Source of the DNA: Craterostigma plantagineum
Taxonomy: Eukaryota > Streptophyta > Magnoliopsida > Lamiales > Linderniaceae
Assembly: GCA_027422505.1 (NCBI GenBank)
Contig: JAPQWV010000017.1
Span: 11,967,501-12,031,500, forward strand
Length of the DNA: 64,000 nucleotides
Direction: 5' to 3'
The translations under genes were made by a program, and so were the position numbers. Below, piece after piece: positions 1-11,662 of the stretch. The notes below the pieces were generated by a model. The model had not been told where the DNA came from and did not search any database. It saw only the letters and a program-made list of their open reading frames with translations. Every line of letters begins with the position of its first letter. Position 1 is the stretch's first letter.

Positions 1-2440
1 GTTATCGAGGCAGTCGTTAATATATCAAAAAAGAATCATTCACAACTCTGCACCAGAGCCATCAAATATTAGATGATATAAAATTAGGTCGCATGTATGA
101 AGACAGTTTTTTATTATATGATCAATCTCTATTTCCCCTGACACATGTATCTAATACGGAATGGACAAAAGGCGTAACAGGATGAAGCAGAGTTCAGATA
201 GTATATTTAAACACATATATGTTATCAAAGCAACGTCAAGGATAGAAAGGGGGTAAAAGCACACCATTTTGTACCAAAGTAATGGACCACTTATTTTAAA
301 TTATACAGTATGAAGAACGGTACCGATAAAAGCGTAGCATAAACTGTCCCCAGTTTTGTGATCTCGGATTATTTCAGCACTAAAAGGAAACACTATTATC
401 AATGAGGAATTTGAAGGCAATCAAGTATTTATAATTAAGCCAACGTGCTATCACTGAAGTACTGACGATGTCACAATTCCAAAACGGGAGAAAATTGTGT
501 GCAAGTCCTCGTCCTGCAGATCAATGAGTCATTTCATCCAGTGAAAAACAATGTATTTACTGCTCGTTAAGAAAGCATAATAGTACACACAAGAGTCCAT
601 ATTTGAGGGGGAAGAAAGAGGTGAAGGAAATGACGCATACCTCAGTTACAGGATTCAGTTTGCATACAAACAGCACATTATCCGGAGGTTTAACCTCAGC
701 ATCAGGTATATCACCAATCTATGAAATAAAAAAAAAAAAAAAAATTATCATGTCAGTTTGTATTCAAGACATCTGCGATTAAAGGAAAGTACAGCCAACT
801 ATTTCTGATGGATAAGAACTTCACCGTTTCCAATACTACAGCTCGAGAATGAGCATCCTTTGCCCGGAGTACTTCCTCAAGCTCTTGTGGATTGAGCGTC
901 TCATCCATAGGGATCCAATCATCCTCCAATCGCACATCATCCACAACCTATGTGCAAACGATCAATCAATGGCAAACTCACGATTTTCCCAATTGCAGAA
1001 ACACTTGAAATGAAAGGATAAAGCAATGATGAGAAAAAACATGACTACTGCTATAACAGTTCATTTACAGCCATAACAGAATGTTGCTCAGCCAATAACT
1101 ATTCCAAAAGCACCATCACTCAAATTTTTTGCCGGAATAAATAAATACGTCTCAACAGAATTTCAATAAAGTGTCAAGCTTAATTTGTATCTTGCACAAA
1201 TGTCATAATACATGTACTGTTGGCCTATTGCGTATCTATCAAAAATGGAAGTTAAAATGATCTCAAGGTCCATAATTATGACAGAACAGCAAGAGAAGAC
1301 CTAGAAGTGCATCAACAATAAGAATAAGTCATCAATATGCAACTTCCAACTTCACATCAAACATCACTTACTAGTTTATTACAAGCTTTAAGATAAAGGA
1401 AAGTTATAAAGCCTTGTTGCTTTGGCATGCCATTTTTCTAAGCAAAACTTTGTTATCAAGCACATGCAAACATTTTAAATCGGACAGAGGGGATGTTGCA
1501 ATTGCTTACTTCATCTTTTGGCTTTCCCTCAGGTGACGCATCAGGAATCAAATCCGTTAGTTGCGGTCGATCGTCAAAAGGGTCATCTAAGATGTATGTG
1601 TGTTTAATTCTGCAATGCCAATATCGTTAGAAGAGAGAAAATTCAGAAATCAATCCTACATCCAATATCAACACAGTTGGCATTGGCAAAACAAATAAGG
1701 GAAAAATCTGACCTTATGTTTTTGAAGGGTTTGTTGTTCTCATCCACGTAAGCTTCATTTATTCTGGTAAGTGTGTCTAATCCATCTGCAACCTCTCCAA
1801 ACACCTTGCAACCAAAACGGAAACAAATGACACACAGATTACGTTTGTACTTCGTAGTTAAGCAGATCTTACTGCCAATATCGCAGAATAGTCAAAGTTG
1901 GCTTCAACCCAACAAAAGGCTAGTCATGGAAAACCACATTTAGTATTTCCCCTACCCCATAAGAGTATGTGAATAAGCTTTAAAAGTTTAAAATAGTAGC
2001 TTTTAATGGTTCAATGCATTCGTGTTCATCCATCATATTCATAATATGTTTACTTATTTAATCTAAGCCTTCCCTTTGCATCACATACCATCTTAATAAA
2101 TAACAATTAATTCTCCATAGATTACTTATCAATTCTAAGAAGAGAAAAGAATCAAATCGTAACTTTCTAAAAACTTGTAACAACAAAGCTGCAATAGGCA
2201 TTAGTTAAACAAATGGAAAAACAAGTTCACACACGAAACACTTCTAAGGCATAGAACTCACCGTGTGTTTTCCGTCGAGGTAATCAAGATCATCACGCAG
2301 AGTGATATAAAACTGGATAACGACACGAACACAACATACTTAGAAGTACCAATGAAAGAAGTTCAAATAGTTAATCATCCATATATTACCAAAAATTCAT
2401 TTTTGCAACATGATAAATAGAACAAAGTCACGCCTGAGAA
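1..2440 (-). pseudogene. Partial duplicate of CYP59-type cyclophilin gene (exon 3 tail to exon 10)
   Basis: Nearly identical, introns included, to 27861-30298 of the intact gene. Recognisable exons (minus strand): 2434-2440 (last 7 nt of exon 3), 2262-2312, 1713-1804, 1510-1609, 825-947, 641-718, 467-513 and 324-379. All lengths match the intact copy, splice sites are kept and I see no stop in the retained exons. The few exon changes include E to D (near 1785) and G to D (near 1530); the D in the second is what I remember from other plant CYP59 proteins. Homology stops at 2440 inside exon 3, where unrelated retrotransposon DNA begins, so the promoter and exons 1-2 are missing. The 3' half (end of RRM, zinc knuckle, RS tail) would lie left of the window. 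It could be a recent segmental duplicate, or a misassembled second haplotype. Confidence 0.9.
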
Positions 2441-3106
2441 ATTAAAAAAACACTCACTCTATGACAAATGCATCTAGGATGACCCGTAGGAAACAAGATC
2501 AAGCCATTAAGAAAGCTTATGGCACCATTCACTCATGTTCTCACCTAATGTATCCCGTAAAGATCCAATCCCCCAAATACCTTAGGATACTATCCCCCAA
2601 ATACCTTAGGATACCCGAAATGGGTTCCTAAATCACCACCTAGGGAGATGCAAAACCAAAAAGGCTAAGTCTCCTACAAAGGCTAAACTCAAAGCTACTT
2701 CTTCGAAAGCAACTTGGGTAGCTAAAGCTCCCAATAGCAATAATTTAGGAATAATATCAGAACCAAAGACTAAATCTGCTGATGAGAGGACCCATTTATG
2801 AGTGGGTACCTAAAGCTCTTTAATGTTATTGCACATCCATCATGTGTGGTGCCTTGACTCGTGTTGCTCCACACACATGACGGAAAATCAATAGCGACTG
2901 AGCAACTACCAAGACCGTCTAAATGGAAAAGTCAAATTTGGGAACAACGATTCAGCACCAATTCTAGGATTCAGAGATATTCTTCTGGACAAACTTACAA
3001 TTAAGGATGTATCATATGTCGAAGGTCTCTGCCATAACTTATTCAGCATAGGCCAGTTCTGTGATAGAGGATTCCAGGTTGTCTTCCTTGGTGACTGATG
3101 CAGAAT
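2441..3106 (+). pseudogene. Element C (Sirevirus-like Copia): gag tail and protease remnant
   Basis: Heavily mutated Copia sequence on the plus strand, directly abutting the CYP59 duplicate. Short in-frame islands are recognisable: two WVPK motifs (near 2616 and 2806) typical of the gag-pol linker of Sirevirus-type elements; a protease active-site region near 2845-2885 reading CLDSCCSTHMT, with the usual DSG changed to DSC; and the GLCHNLFSIGQF block after the protease (near 3020-3060). Stops and frameshifts separate the islands. A 22-bp unit (tcccccaaataccttaggat plus 2 nt) is tandemly duplicated around 2569-2612. No 5' LTR or gag core remains: they end at the 2440 junction. No product is expected. 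Confidence 0.7.
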
Positions 3107-4171
3107 CATGGATAGTCAGGACAAAGAACTCCTTCAAGGAACTCGGAAATCAAATCTATACACGATCAACCTGACGCCCGTGCGGCCTTTGACAGCTGTT
3201 TGCCTCATCTCTCAGACAGTAATTCAGAGGAACAGCCTGTGGCATCAACGAATATCTCATCTCAACCTTAAAGCTCTTCAAAGTCTTTCAGTGAAAAAGT
3301 TGGTTCACACTCTGCCGACTATAACGGTACAAAAAGAGCATCACTGTTCGGCGTGTCAACTTGGAAAAATAAAGCGAGCCTCTCATCACAAAAAGCCAGT
3401 TGCCTCTACTGCACATCCTAAACTACTTCACATGGACCTCTGTGGACCTATGCAGACACAGAATAGCAATGGACGCAAGTACGTGCTGGTCATCTTTGAC
3501 GATTTTTCTCGCTACACATGGACGAAATTCCTCCAAAAAAAGATGAGACTAAGGACTTGATTATAAATTTTGTGAACTCAACTCGGAATTTACTGCAGCG
3601 GTCTATCCAAGTTATTCGTACAGACATTGGAACTGAGTTTAAATATAAGTATCTCAGTGAATCTATCAGCGACATGGGATTAGTCAGCAGTTTTCGGCTG
3701 CAAAGACGCCTCAAAAGAATGAGGTAGTCGAAAGGAAGAATAGAACTCTAGTGGAAGCTGCGCGTACAATGCTGATTCACTCCGGTTCCCACACTTCCTT
3801 TGGGCTGAAGCAGTAAATACCGCATGTTTTACTCAAAATAGGACGGTTGTTCGCAAGCACTTCGATAAGACTCCATACGAGATAATTAACAAATGAGTAC
3901 CCAACATCTCATTCTTCAAGGTCTTCGGGTGGAAGTACTTTGTGGCAAATGATAGAGAGCAATGTGCGAAGTTCGACCCTAAAGCATTCGAAGCTACTTT
4001 TGTGGGATACTCTTCAACTTCTAAGGCGTACCGAGTATACATAAAGTCCAACTGTACTATTTTAGAAATCTACAACGTCACTTTTCAAGAAATGACAGCT
4101 ATGGCTCTTGAGCACCTCAGTTCAGGACTCGTGCCTCACCCGATGGCTTCGAATACGACAGTTCAGAAACC
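3107..4171 (+). pseudogene. Element C: GAG-pre-integrase and integrase remnant
   Basis: Open stretches in three frames (3108-3560, 3518-3727, 3942-4253) add up to a Copia integrase. Seen in order: the HHCC zinc-binding region (WHQRISHLNLKAL, then CSACQLGK), the core with HMDLCGP and the first Asp, RTDIGTEF with the second Asp, then VVERKN with the catalytic Glu near 3727, and the C-terminal VFGWKYFVAND/GYSSTSKAYRVY block. Frameshifts lie near 3535 and 3700, and a TGA interrupts near 3893. In a working element this enzyme inserts the cDNA into nuclear DNA; here it is dead. The arrangement and wording fit the Sirevirus (SIRE/Maximus) branch. Confidence 0.75.
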
Positions 4172-5026
4172 GTGTTCATTGGTGTGTTGGCACAAAACCA
4201 ACAGCCAACGACAACAACACAGTCTTCAACGTCAGAAGAAGCTTTACAACTAGCTCTAGAAGACTTGGACTCGCTCTTTAAGCATGTATATCGGCAGAAC
4301 AACACCGTTACCACCCCTACAGTAGAACCCCCACTAGACGACACCGAGATACCAAGTTCGTCAAATGTCCCCACCCCATCCGATTCAGAATTACCACAGA
4401 GTGCTGCAACTTCTACAGTAGACGTTGAGGAAGTATCATTAGAGTCGCTCAACTCAAGTGTAGAAATCGAATTACCTCAACCACATGAGCAGCCTCAGAT
4501 CTCTAGAAGTCTCGCTCCACAAATGGCTGATGCCTCAACCTCAGCCTTACCTCATGAGCGTAAGTGGACTCGAGCACATCCAGTCGATCAGATCATCGGT
4601 GATCCTTCGAGTGGAATACGGACAAGACACCAGAAAGGACTTTTCAGCTGCTTCTTAAGCCGAAATGAGCATACGAAGGTAGCAGACGCACTTAAGGACA
4701 CGGATTGGGTTATCGCTATGAAAGATGAAATCAACCGATTCGAACGTCTGCAAGTATGGACATTAGTACCCCGTCCGCATGGGAAAACCATCATCGGGAC
4801 GAAATGGGTATTCAAGAACAAGAAAAACGAAGATGGAGAAGTTATCAGGAACGAAGTGCGGCTCGTTGCCAAAGGATACAACCAACAGGAAGGCATAGAT
4901 TACGACGAGACATACGCTCCTGTTGCTCGAATCGAAGCGATCAGACTATTTCAGGCTTATGCAGCTCACAAGGACTTCAAAGTCCACCAAATGGACATAA
5001 AAACCGCCTTTCTCAAGGACGTATAG
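4172..5026 (+). pseudogene. Element C: integrase tail and truncated reverse transcriptase
   Basis: A 284-codon open stretch. Residues 1-140 are an acidic, Ser/Thr-rich linker. From about residue 165 it is the N-terminal half of a Copia reverse transcriptase: [48 protein letters not shown] and [10 protein letters not shown]. The frame ends at 5026 directly after KTAFL, well before the YVDD catalytic site; the second half of RT and all of RNase H are missing. What follows is the noncoding spacer, so a deletion removed the rest of pol. The enzyme cannot be active. Confidence 0.85.
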
Positions 5027-8000
5027 AGGAGCAACACGAAGTTAACTTCTCCAACAATAACCCGGTCTTATATCGGGAAACGAGAAGAGGAGCACGGCCT
5101 TGTGTTCGAATTCCATAACTGTGAACTTCTCCATATTGATAATCTCTGAAACCTCTCTAGGGATTAAGAGAAGAGGAGCACGGTATCGGCCCGAGAACCA
5201 ACAAGAAGAACTTCGCCTTAGATAATCTCTCAGCCTCGTAGAGAAGCGGAGCTTCAGCTTGAGCAAATGCAAAAACGAAATGGAAAAAATTAAAGGAGGA
5301 AAAAGATAAAAAAAAATGAATATGATATGCCGAAGAAGGAGAAAGACGAAGAAATGGAAGACGACAAGAAGCTCACGTTTCCCAAATTTTCCTTCCTTTC
5401 TAAGTCATAGCCAAATTAAAACCGAAGTCCTTTTGATTCCAAATCAACGTTCTTTCGCATAGGTGAAATGATAGAAAAGCGCATCGATCACGGGTAAATT
5501 GACTTAATATTGCTTGTGTTGACTTGAGTGATATACATATAACATTCCCAAGGTTAAAATAATTGAGTGCTAGAGTGAACCCGATGAGAGTTGTCGGAAT
5601 GGATCATACTTTGAACTTAGGACTTCAGCTTGCCGACGTGACTTGACGGCATAGGATCTTTCCACGTGTCTTGTGAAAATTTTAGGCGTGACATTGATCG
5701 AAGCAAAATAATCTGACCCCGTACTGTTAATAAAATTTGTATATACACATATAAAAGAAAATAAAAATAGATAAAAAATTTTAGATATATAAGTTTGTTT
5801 TTCTATTTTTTATGTTTCTTATTCTTTTCTTATTTTACTTAATAAGAATTCGCACATTATGTCATGCAATTTTATTTTGCATCTGCAATGAATTGTTAAA
5901 ATGCGATAATTTTGTCTGATTCGCACCTTCTAAATGCATGATTAGCTTGCATTGGTACTGAATAGAATAAAATGTGAATATTTGTTCATGCTCGCACACT
6001 GGCGCGAAATTTCGAATATATGTTTAGGGGACCATGTATTTAGGCTAAATTGATTGAATGCGTGTTTTAATAATTGTTACTCGGATTGGTTTATGTGTTT
6101 GCTTGATAAATCAACTTAGGTGCATTATTTGAGGGGGAGCATTTACTAAATGTTATGCTTTGAGCTCCAAATGTTTTTGATGTTCTTTCTCTAAGTGTTG
6201 CAGAAATTCTTCGATCTCAAAACCATACAAATGGCACTACAATGAGGAGGACGTCACGATTTTTCACGATATGGAGCTAACGGCATTGGTATAAAAATTC
6301 AGGGGGAGCCTGATTAGAAGAATTGCTTCTTAATTAATTCTAACATCCTCGACATTTTTACTCTTAGTAATGCAGATTTTCAAAATCGATTAAGGAGCCA
6401 GATGTGATTGTCTGGAGTTACAGGGAGTTAATTGAATTTATTTTAATTCATAGGAGGAGCAAATGTGTGGTTTTTAATTGAGATAGAGGTCAATCTGAAA
6501 ACATAGGAAAATATACGATCGAGAAACTGGACAGAATTAGTGATTTTCGATCCCGAGTTTCTCGAGCGTAAATAGAGATTCTTAAATAGGAAAATATACG
6601 ATCGAGAAACTGGCTAGATGTCATTTCTACTTTTCGCAGTCGAGAAGTATATCTCACGCAAAACATAATCGAGAAATCTACAGTGTCTCTTCGCTTTCTC
6701 TCTCGAAAAATTCTTAAAAAGACGATTTAATTTTCACTTGAATCCTTCGATTCTTAACCTGGAATTGTCTTTTTAAGGTAGAAATGACACTTATTTGCTG
6801 TTTGCATGCGATTCAACTCCGTTTGCGTCTACATTTTGTCGCATGATTCAATGTTAGATTTTTCAAATGTTTCACTGTTCGAAAGCCGTAGGCTATTTCT
6901 CAGGAATTTAGACTTGTTTATGTGATTATCTGGGTTGATTTTCTTGATTTCTGATAGTCTTTGTGTTTTCGCACTGATTGATGAGTTAGTTTTACGATCC
7001 TCTGCGTCTTAGAGTTCAAATCTGGAGTGACGGCTCTATGTGTTTTTGAAGTTTTGAAGTTGTCGAAGAACTTTCTCGATCGTAAATAGTCTCAATTGAA
7101 TTTCAATTTGTTTGAGATACCGTTTGCATCGAATTAGATTTTCGATCGCCAAAATTATATTAGTCACTAAGATGATAGACGTTGACCGAAGATTACCTTC
7201 GAGAACGCTAAATCTAGTTTTGATTTTATGCTAGCGGAAAAAAAATTAAAGAGGGGAGTAGATAGAATATATGCAAATTTATCTCGAGCGCAAAACTTGC
7301 CATCGCAAATAGAATTTTCGATTTCAGTTTATTTCGATCATAAGTTTTAGTGGCGATAAATAAATTCTTCGACGCTAACTTTCTCGATCACAAAATACGC
7401 AGCGATGATTTTGCTCGATCGAAAATTTTCTCGACGATTGACTTAGTTTTTCATTGACTATTTTCTCGATCGATAAACTTCGCAGCGAAAACCTCATTTA
7501 GGATCGAAAATCATTTCTCGCTCGAAATATTAAACGAAAATTTTATTCACTCGAGAAAAAATTTTCGACAGTAAATTTACCTGGGAAAAATTTTCTCGAC
7601 CGTAAATTTACACCGCGAATTTTTCTCGGTCGTAAAATTTCTCGGCTATAGTAACACGTATAAAGTTCAACACTTAGTAAAATTTTCCTAAGTCCTTTTC
7701 GCTATAGACCTATGTCAGTGAATGAAATTTTTTTCGATCGCAAAATTGAACGCAGCAAACAATTAAACAATTCAGCACTTTGGAAATTTTTCGAAATTAT
7801 TTCTCGATCGCGGAGCGAACATTGGTGATTACACTTCAACACTTAGTAAAAATTTTCGATAGCCCTCTAAATGATTAATATGGAAAATTCGAAATTACAC
7901 ACTTTCACACACATTCACTTTGCATATGTGCGAATATGTGCGAATATCATCTTACAAGTTCCATTGTTATCAAACATGTTTTGAATTGTTCGATATTATA

Positions 8001-8067
8001 GTTTGATCAAATTAATTTTCGACTCAATTTAATATTGGACTAATGTTTTCTATTCATTATTTTTCAG
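5027..8067 (+). other. Element C post-pol spacer with PPT-like sites and CTCGATCG-rich array
   Basis: About 3 kb without a credible gene. 5082-5097 and 5168-5183 are exact copies of gagaagaggagcacgg. Purine-rich tracts resembling polypurine tracts (agggggagc) occur at 6132-6140 and 6301-6309, and a weaker one near 6451. From about 6490 to 7860 the DNA is AT-rich but packed with variants of TCTCGATCG, CTCGAGCG and TCGAAAATTTTCTCG. The stretch sits between truncated pol and the extra ORF, where elements A and B carry comparable spacers with different words. It may hold the promoter or RNA signals for the extra ORF; that is inference. Confidence 0.55.
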
Positions 8068-8942
8068 ATGGATCGTTACCCTTCATACAACCATATATAT
8101 GATCACAATTTGTACCTCAAGGTTCAGGGCACTAATTTCCAGCTCGATCTGACTACATTTCGATGTCCAGACGAGATTATTGTGCCCATACTTCAAGGCC
8201 ATCACCTCTGGCACACAGTCACAGTGACGGCAGCAGTGCACATGGTCTATCTCCGACAGTTTTACGGACGAAAAAAGAGTCTCATAGTTGAAGGCACCTA
8301 CCAATTCACCACGGTACTCGGGACAAGACACGTCAGCTTCAGCAAGAATATTTTGGACTCGTCTTGGACCTGCCATTCAGCCACAACTACGATCCTCTGC
8401 CTACAGATGCTGAGATGGTACACGATTTCACCAAATAGGATACCGACCGCCGCTCACCAAATTTGCACAAGTTCAGAGCAACAGCATCCCTCAGCCATGG
8501 AAGACATTATTTGGGATTGTCAATAAGTGCCTCTCACCAAAGCATGTCGGATTTGACAAGGGCAACGGCAACGTCCTTCGCATTTTCCACGGCATCATGT
8601 TCTCACGAAATTACGATTTCGCTCAGCTGATCTGGAATTATCTTGCAGAACAGATCAGGCAAATAGAGAACAAGAGGTCGAAGAATGTGCCGTACGCAAG
8701 GTGGTTTTCTGTGATCGTTGCTTAACTCATAAAGCTTCACGAGAATATTCCTCGACTGCCTCTAGGTGGAAACTACCAGCCGCCCCAGCTCAAATTCTTC
8801 CACAAACCCAAGCTCACGGACCTGGATCAACCATCAATGCCGACTGCATTTGAGCTACTCCGTCTTGCCGACCCCTCGAGAGACGTGTACCGGTTATACT
8901 GTCGGGAAAATCATTTAACAGAAGCTATGATTAGAGGGCCCA
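8068..8942 (+). pseudogene. Element C extra ORF (aORF), N-terminal part
   Basis: Starts at ATG 8068 after the spacer. The opening (NFQLDLTTFRCPDEIIVPIL, then GHHLWHTV) matches the start of the element A extra ORF (YMVDLDSFRCDAPIIIEIL, GHPLRHAL) and of element B (CQLDLNTFKCQEEIIPSIL). A frameshift follows; in another frame 8480-8830 reads QPWKTLFGIVNKCLSPKHVG, NYDFAQLIW and YARWFSVI, again parallel to A and B. A stop interrupts near 8724. The frame is cut at 8942 by the solo LTR and resumes at 11658. Function unknown: three copies share the fold-like block, but no catalytic motif, signal peptide or membrane segment is visible. Confidence 0.7.
8938..8942. repeat. Left target-site duplication of solo LTR
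   Basis: GCCCA immediately before the LTR start; the partner at 11658-11662 is GCCCT, one mismatch. Confidence 0.7.
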
Positions 8943-11657
8943 TGTGGCGACCCTCGCTTTCTAATACTAATTGTGGTGGATTTTCGCAACGCAAGTCGTG
9001 TTCGACCCGTCTGACAAAAACCTTCCAAAATAAAATATATTACATATTATATCGTCTACATCGTCATCACTATACACGGGCCGTAGCCCCAAAATATCAA
9101 AGCGCTCAAAATCCAAAAGTCGTTCCACAGGTCGCATCCATGTACAGCCCCGCCTTCAAAAGTCCTTGGAGCACCGCCGTCAGCCGGCCTCAGCCGCGAT
9201 GCGCATCAGCGACGAGCTCGGTAGCTACAACACGTAAACCCTGTGCTATTTGCCCAGTAGGTGAAATATGCATGAATGCAGCGTGCGCTCGATCCCATCC
9301 CATACACCTCACGACATGCACGCTCGACCCTGATCATGACATATCACGTCTCACGACTCCCCGTCACTCAACACTATACACCCTCAGGTATCCCACTAAG
9401 GTCGCTTTAGAATGGGAAGGCTTCTCAGGTCTCTTTAGAGTCGCCCATTCCTGAGTTGAGGTTCGCACTCGGTCGGCCCACTCTGGTCTCCTTAGAGTGG
9501 TACTGGTTCTTCCCCTCTATACCTAACGTTCGGGAGGCCAACTCAGGTCTCTTTAGAGTGGCACTCACCCAATCTACTATCCCCACGCTCGGGCGGCCAA
9601 CTCAGGTTTCTTTAGAGTGGCACGCACCCAAGCACGGGCTGCCTACTCAGGTCTCTTTAGAGCGGCATACACCCATGTTTCCCTCTACCCGACGCCAAGA
9701 CCAACACCACTTTTCGACACCCCAAAAGTTACCGTACCGCACGGTACTCAATTCCCTCGCACTGACATGGAATACAAGTGCAGTGCAAATAACATATGAC
9801 GTGCAACAAGTGTACATATGACGTGCAACAAATATAATATACGTAAATCATGTAATTTACCAAGTCACATAATTCACTGAATTCCCATAATCACATAAGA
9901 TTCATATTAGCACATGTATTCACATAGAAGGGTTATGTGCCGTAGAGAGTTCACCTACCTGTCCTTCTGATGTAGTCAGTCGTGATATCTGATGGAATGC
10001 CTAAACCTGGGACCTCTGAACATATAAGATTATCAGTATCTATATTAAATCTTGGACTGTACAAGTATAAAATAATTATATTTTAATATTAGTCTAAAGG
10101 TCGATAGTCAGCTCGCAAAAACTCCAAAATAATTCACCCGAAAGTTTATTAAGACATTGGTTAGAGTCGGGTCAACCCTAATTCACATAAAATCTCGGAA
10201 AAAGTAGTGTCTCCCGATTTGTCATGTTTAAACCTAAATTCGTCGAGTGCTTATTTAACATCAAATCGCCCGATTCTTTGTTAAAATTTCCACTGTTTCT
10301 TTGTTACGACTGAATGCTCTTTTATCATGGAATCACCCGATTCTTTGTTAATTAAGCATCATATACAACGCGGGGAAAGTCCACAATTTGAAAGCTTCTT
10401 TCGCCCGATCACTTGGTCCTCCATTCGTCCGATTTGTCACTTCCAACATTTAAATTCATCGAGTGGTCTTCATGTCGCGAGATACGTCAAATGCTTTTCA
10501 AAAAACGGCCGATTGCTACACTTAAAATCTAGTTTCGCCGTGTTTTATCATTGAATCGCCCGACTTGTCTAGTGTTTAGAGTCGCTCGATTCCATGGCTC
10601 TCAAACGCCGAATCTTGAATTTGCAAGTGTAATTTCCATCGCCCGATTTCCAGCTTCGCCAAGAGTTTGCTTAGGGTTTGGTTTTATCATTGGATTAAGG
10701 TAAGAAAAACCCTAGTTTCAGTCGATACTGCCACAATTTCGAATCGCCCGATTTCTTCAAAACGGGTAAATTATCCAAATCGCCTGATGTTCATTAAACC
10801 CATACACTAAGAACATCAAACCCTAGTACTATGATCACCCTTGAAAACTATGCAGATTCCAGAAAATGGTATGTCTAAACTCAATCCCCCTTAATATTTC
10901 ATGTACCCAGAATTACTAACACTTCTATTTCATCAGATAAACCAATGTGATCCTCACTAGACTGCTAAAGTTAGAGTTTTCTACCCATGATAGATTTCGA
11001 ACCCTTATGATAATATCATGTATCGACAATATTATCAAAACTCATACTCTATCATATGAATACTCATAATCATGGACTAGAATTCGAAAGTCCTAGGATC
11101 CCTAGCATAATACCTTCGAAAGTCTCCTATGGTTATCACATAGTCATGTAAGAGAGTATATTCATATCAAAAATAGATTAAACATATAAGCATGAAGAAT
11201 TTTATATACCTCTTCTTCAAAGCTTTTGGATTTGTTAGTGAGCTTAGTCGAAATTACTCCTGGTTCTATTCTTGTTATTCGTCCTTGCTCAAGTGAGATT
11301 ATTCCTTACTAATGATCTCAACTCATATTAGATATACATTATGGTTTCGATAATTGTGTTGAAAAGACTAGGAGGTGACGACATTTTCTTCAAGCTAAAG
11401 TAATTTCATTCTCAATGTCTATCTTAGTAAATCTTGGGCCTTAGTTTCGAATCTTTAAATGTAACCCAACTAATTTGCCCCAAAAATTGTATAGATTGTA
11501 TTTAATTCTTTAGGTTAATTTTCGAAATAGATCTTAAACTATTAAAATTCATATTTTCGTTGCATGACTTAAATTTCGTTATTAAATTTCCTAATCTGGA
11601 AAAGGATTACACAAATAATTACAGCAAATCCCGTATTTAATTTTTACGGGTATTACA
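8943..11657 (-). mobile_element. Solo LTR (about 2.7 kb) of a gypsy chromovirus-type element
   Basis: Begins TGTGGCGACCC and ends TTTTTACGGGTATTACA, the same end grammar as the 1.6-kb LTRs of the gypsy element at 54487-62484 (TGTAACGACCC...TTTTTACGGGTATTACA). It shares a short internal block with them (gcccagtaggtgaaatatgc near 9253). There is no internal coding region, PBS or PPT. It lies within the extra ORF of element C with a 5-bp target duplication (one mismatch), so it is best read as a solo LTR left by LTR-LTR recombination. By analogy with 54487-62484 its transcriptional sense is minus. It contains a minisatellite (9424-9680) and a TCGCCCGATT-type word cluster (about 10250-10790). Short open frames inside it, e.g. 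8837-9454, are chance. Confidence 0.8.
9424..9680 (+). repeat. Minisatellite inside the solo LTR
   Basis: Five degenerate copies of a core CTCAGGTCTCTTTAGAGTGG recur every 45-60 bp (near 9425, 9481, 9543, 9602 and 9647), separated by variable GC-richer spacers. A sixth weaker copy may start near 9383. Confidence 0.75.
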
Positions 11658-11662
11658 GCCCT
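11658..11662. repeat. Right target-site duplication of solo LTR
   Basis: GCCCT directly after the LTR end; pairs with GCCCA at 8938-8942. Confidence 0.7.

Noticed and set aside
6490..7860. Possible CRISPR-like or satellite array
   Set aside because: Words are degenerate, spacing is irregular, there are no conserved repeats with unique spacers, and the genome is a plant nuclear one.
8837..9821. 205- and 121-codon open frames
   Set aside because: They run across the solo LTR boundary or through its minisatellite; only the first about 35 codons belong to the extra ORF of element C.
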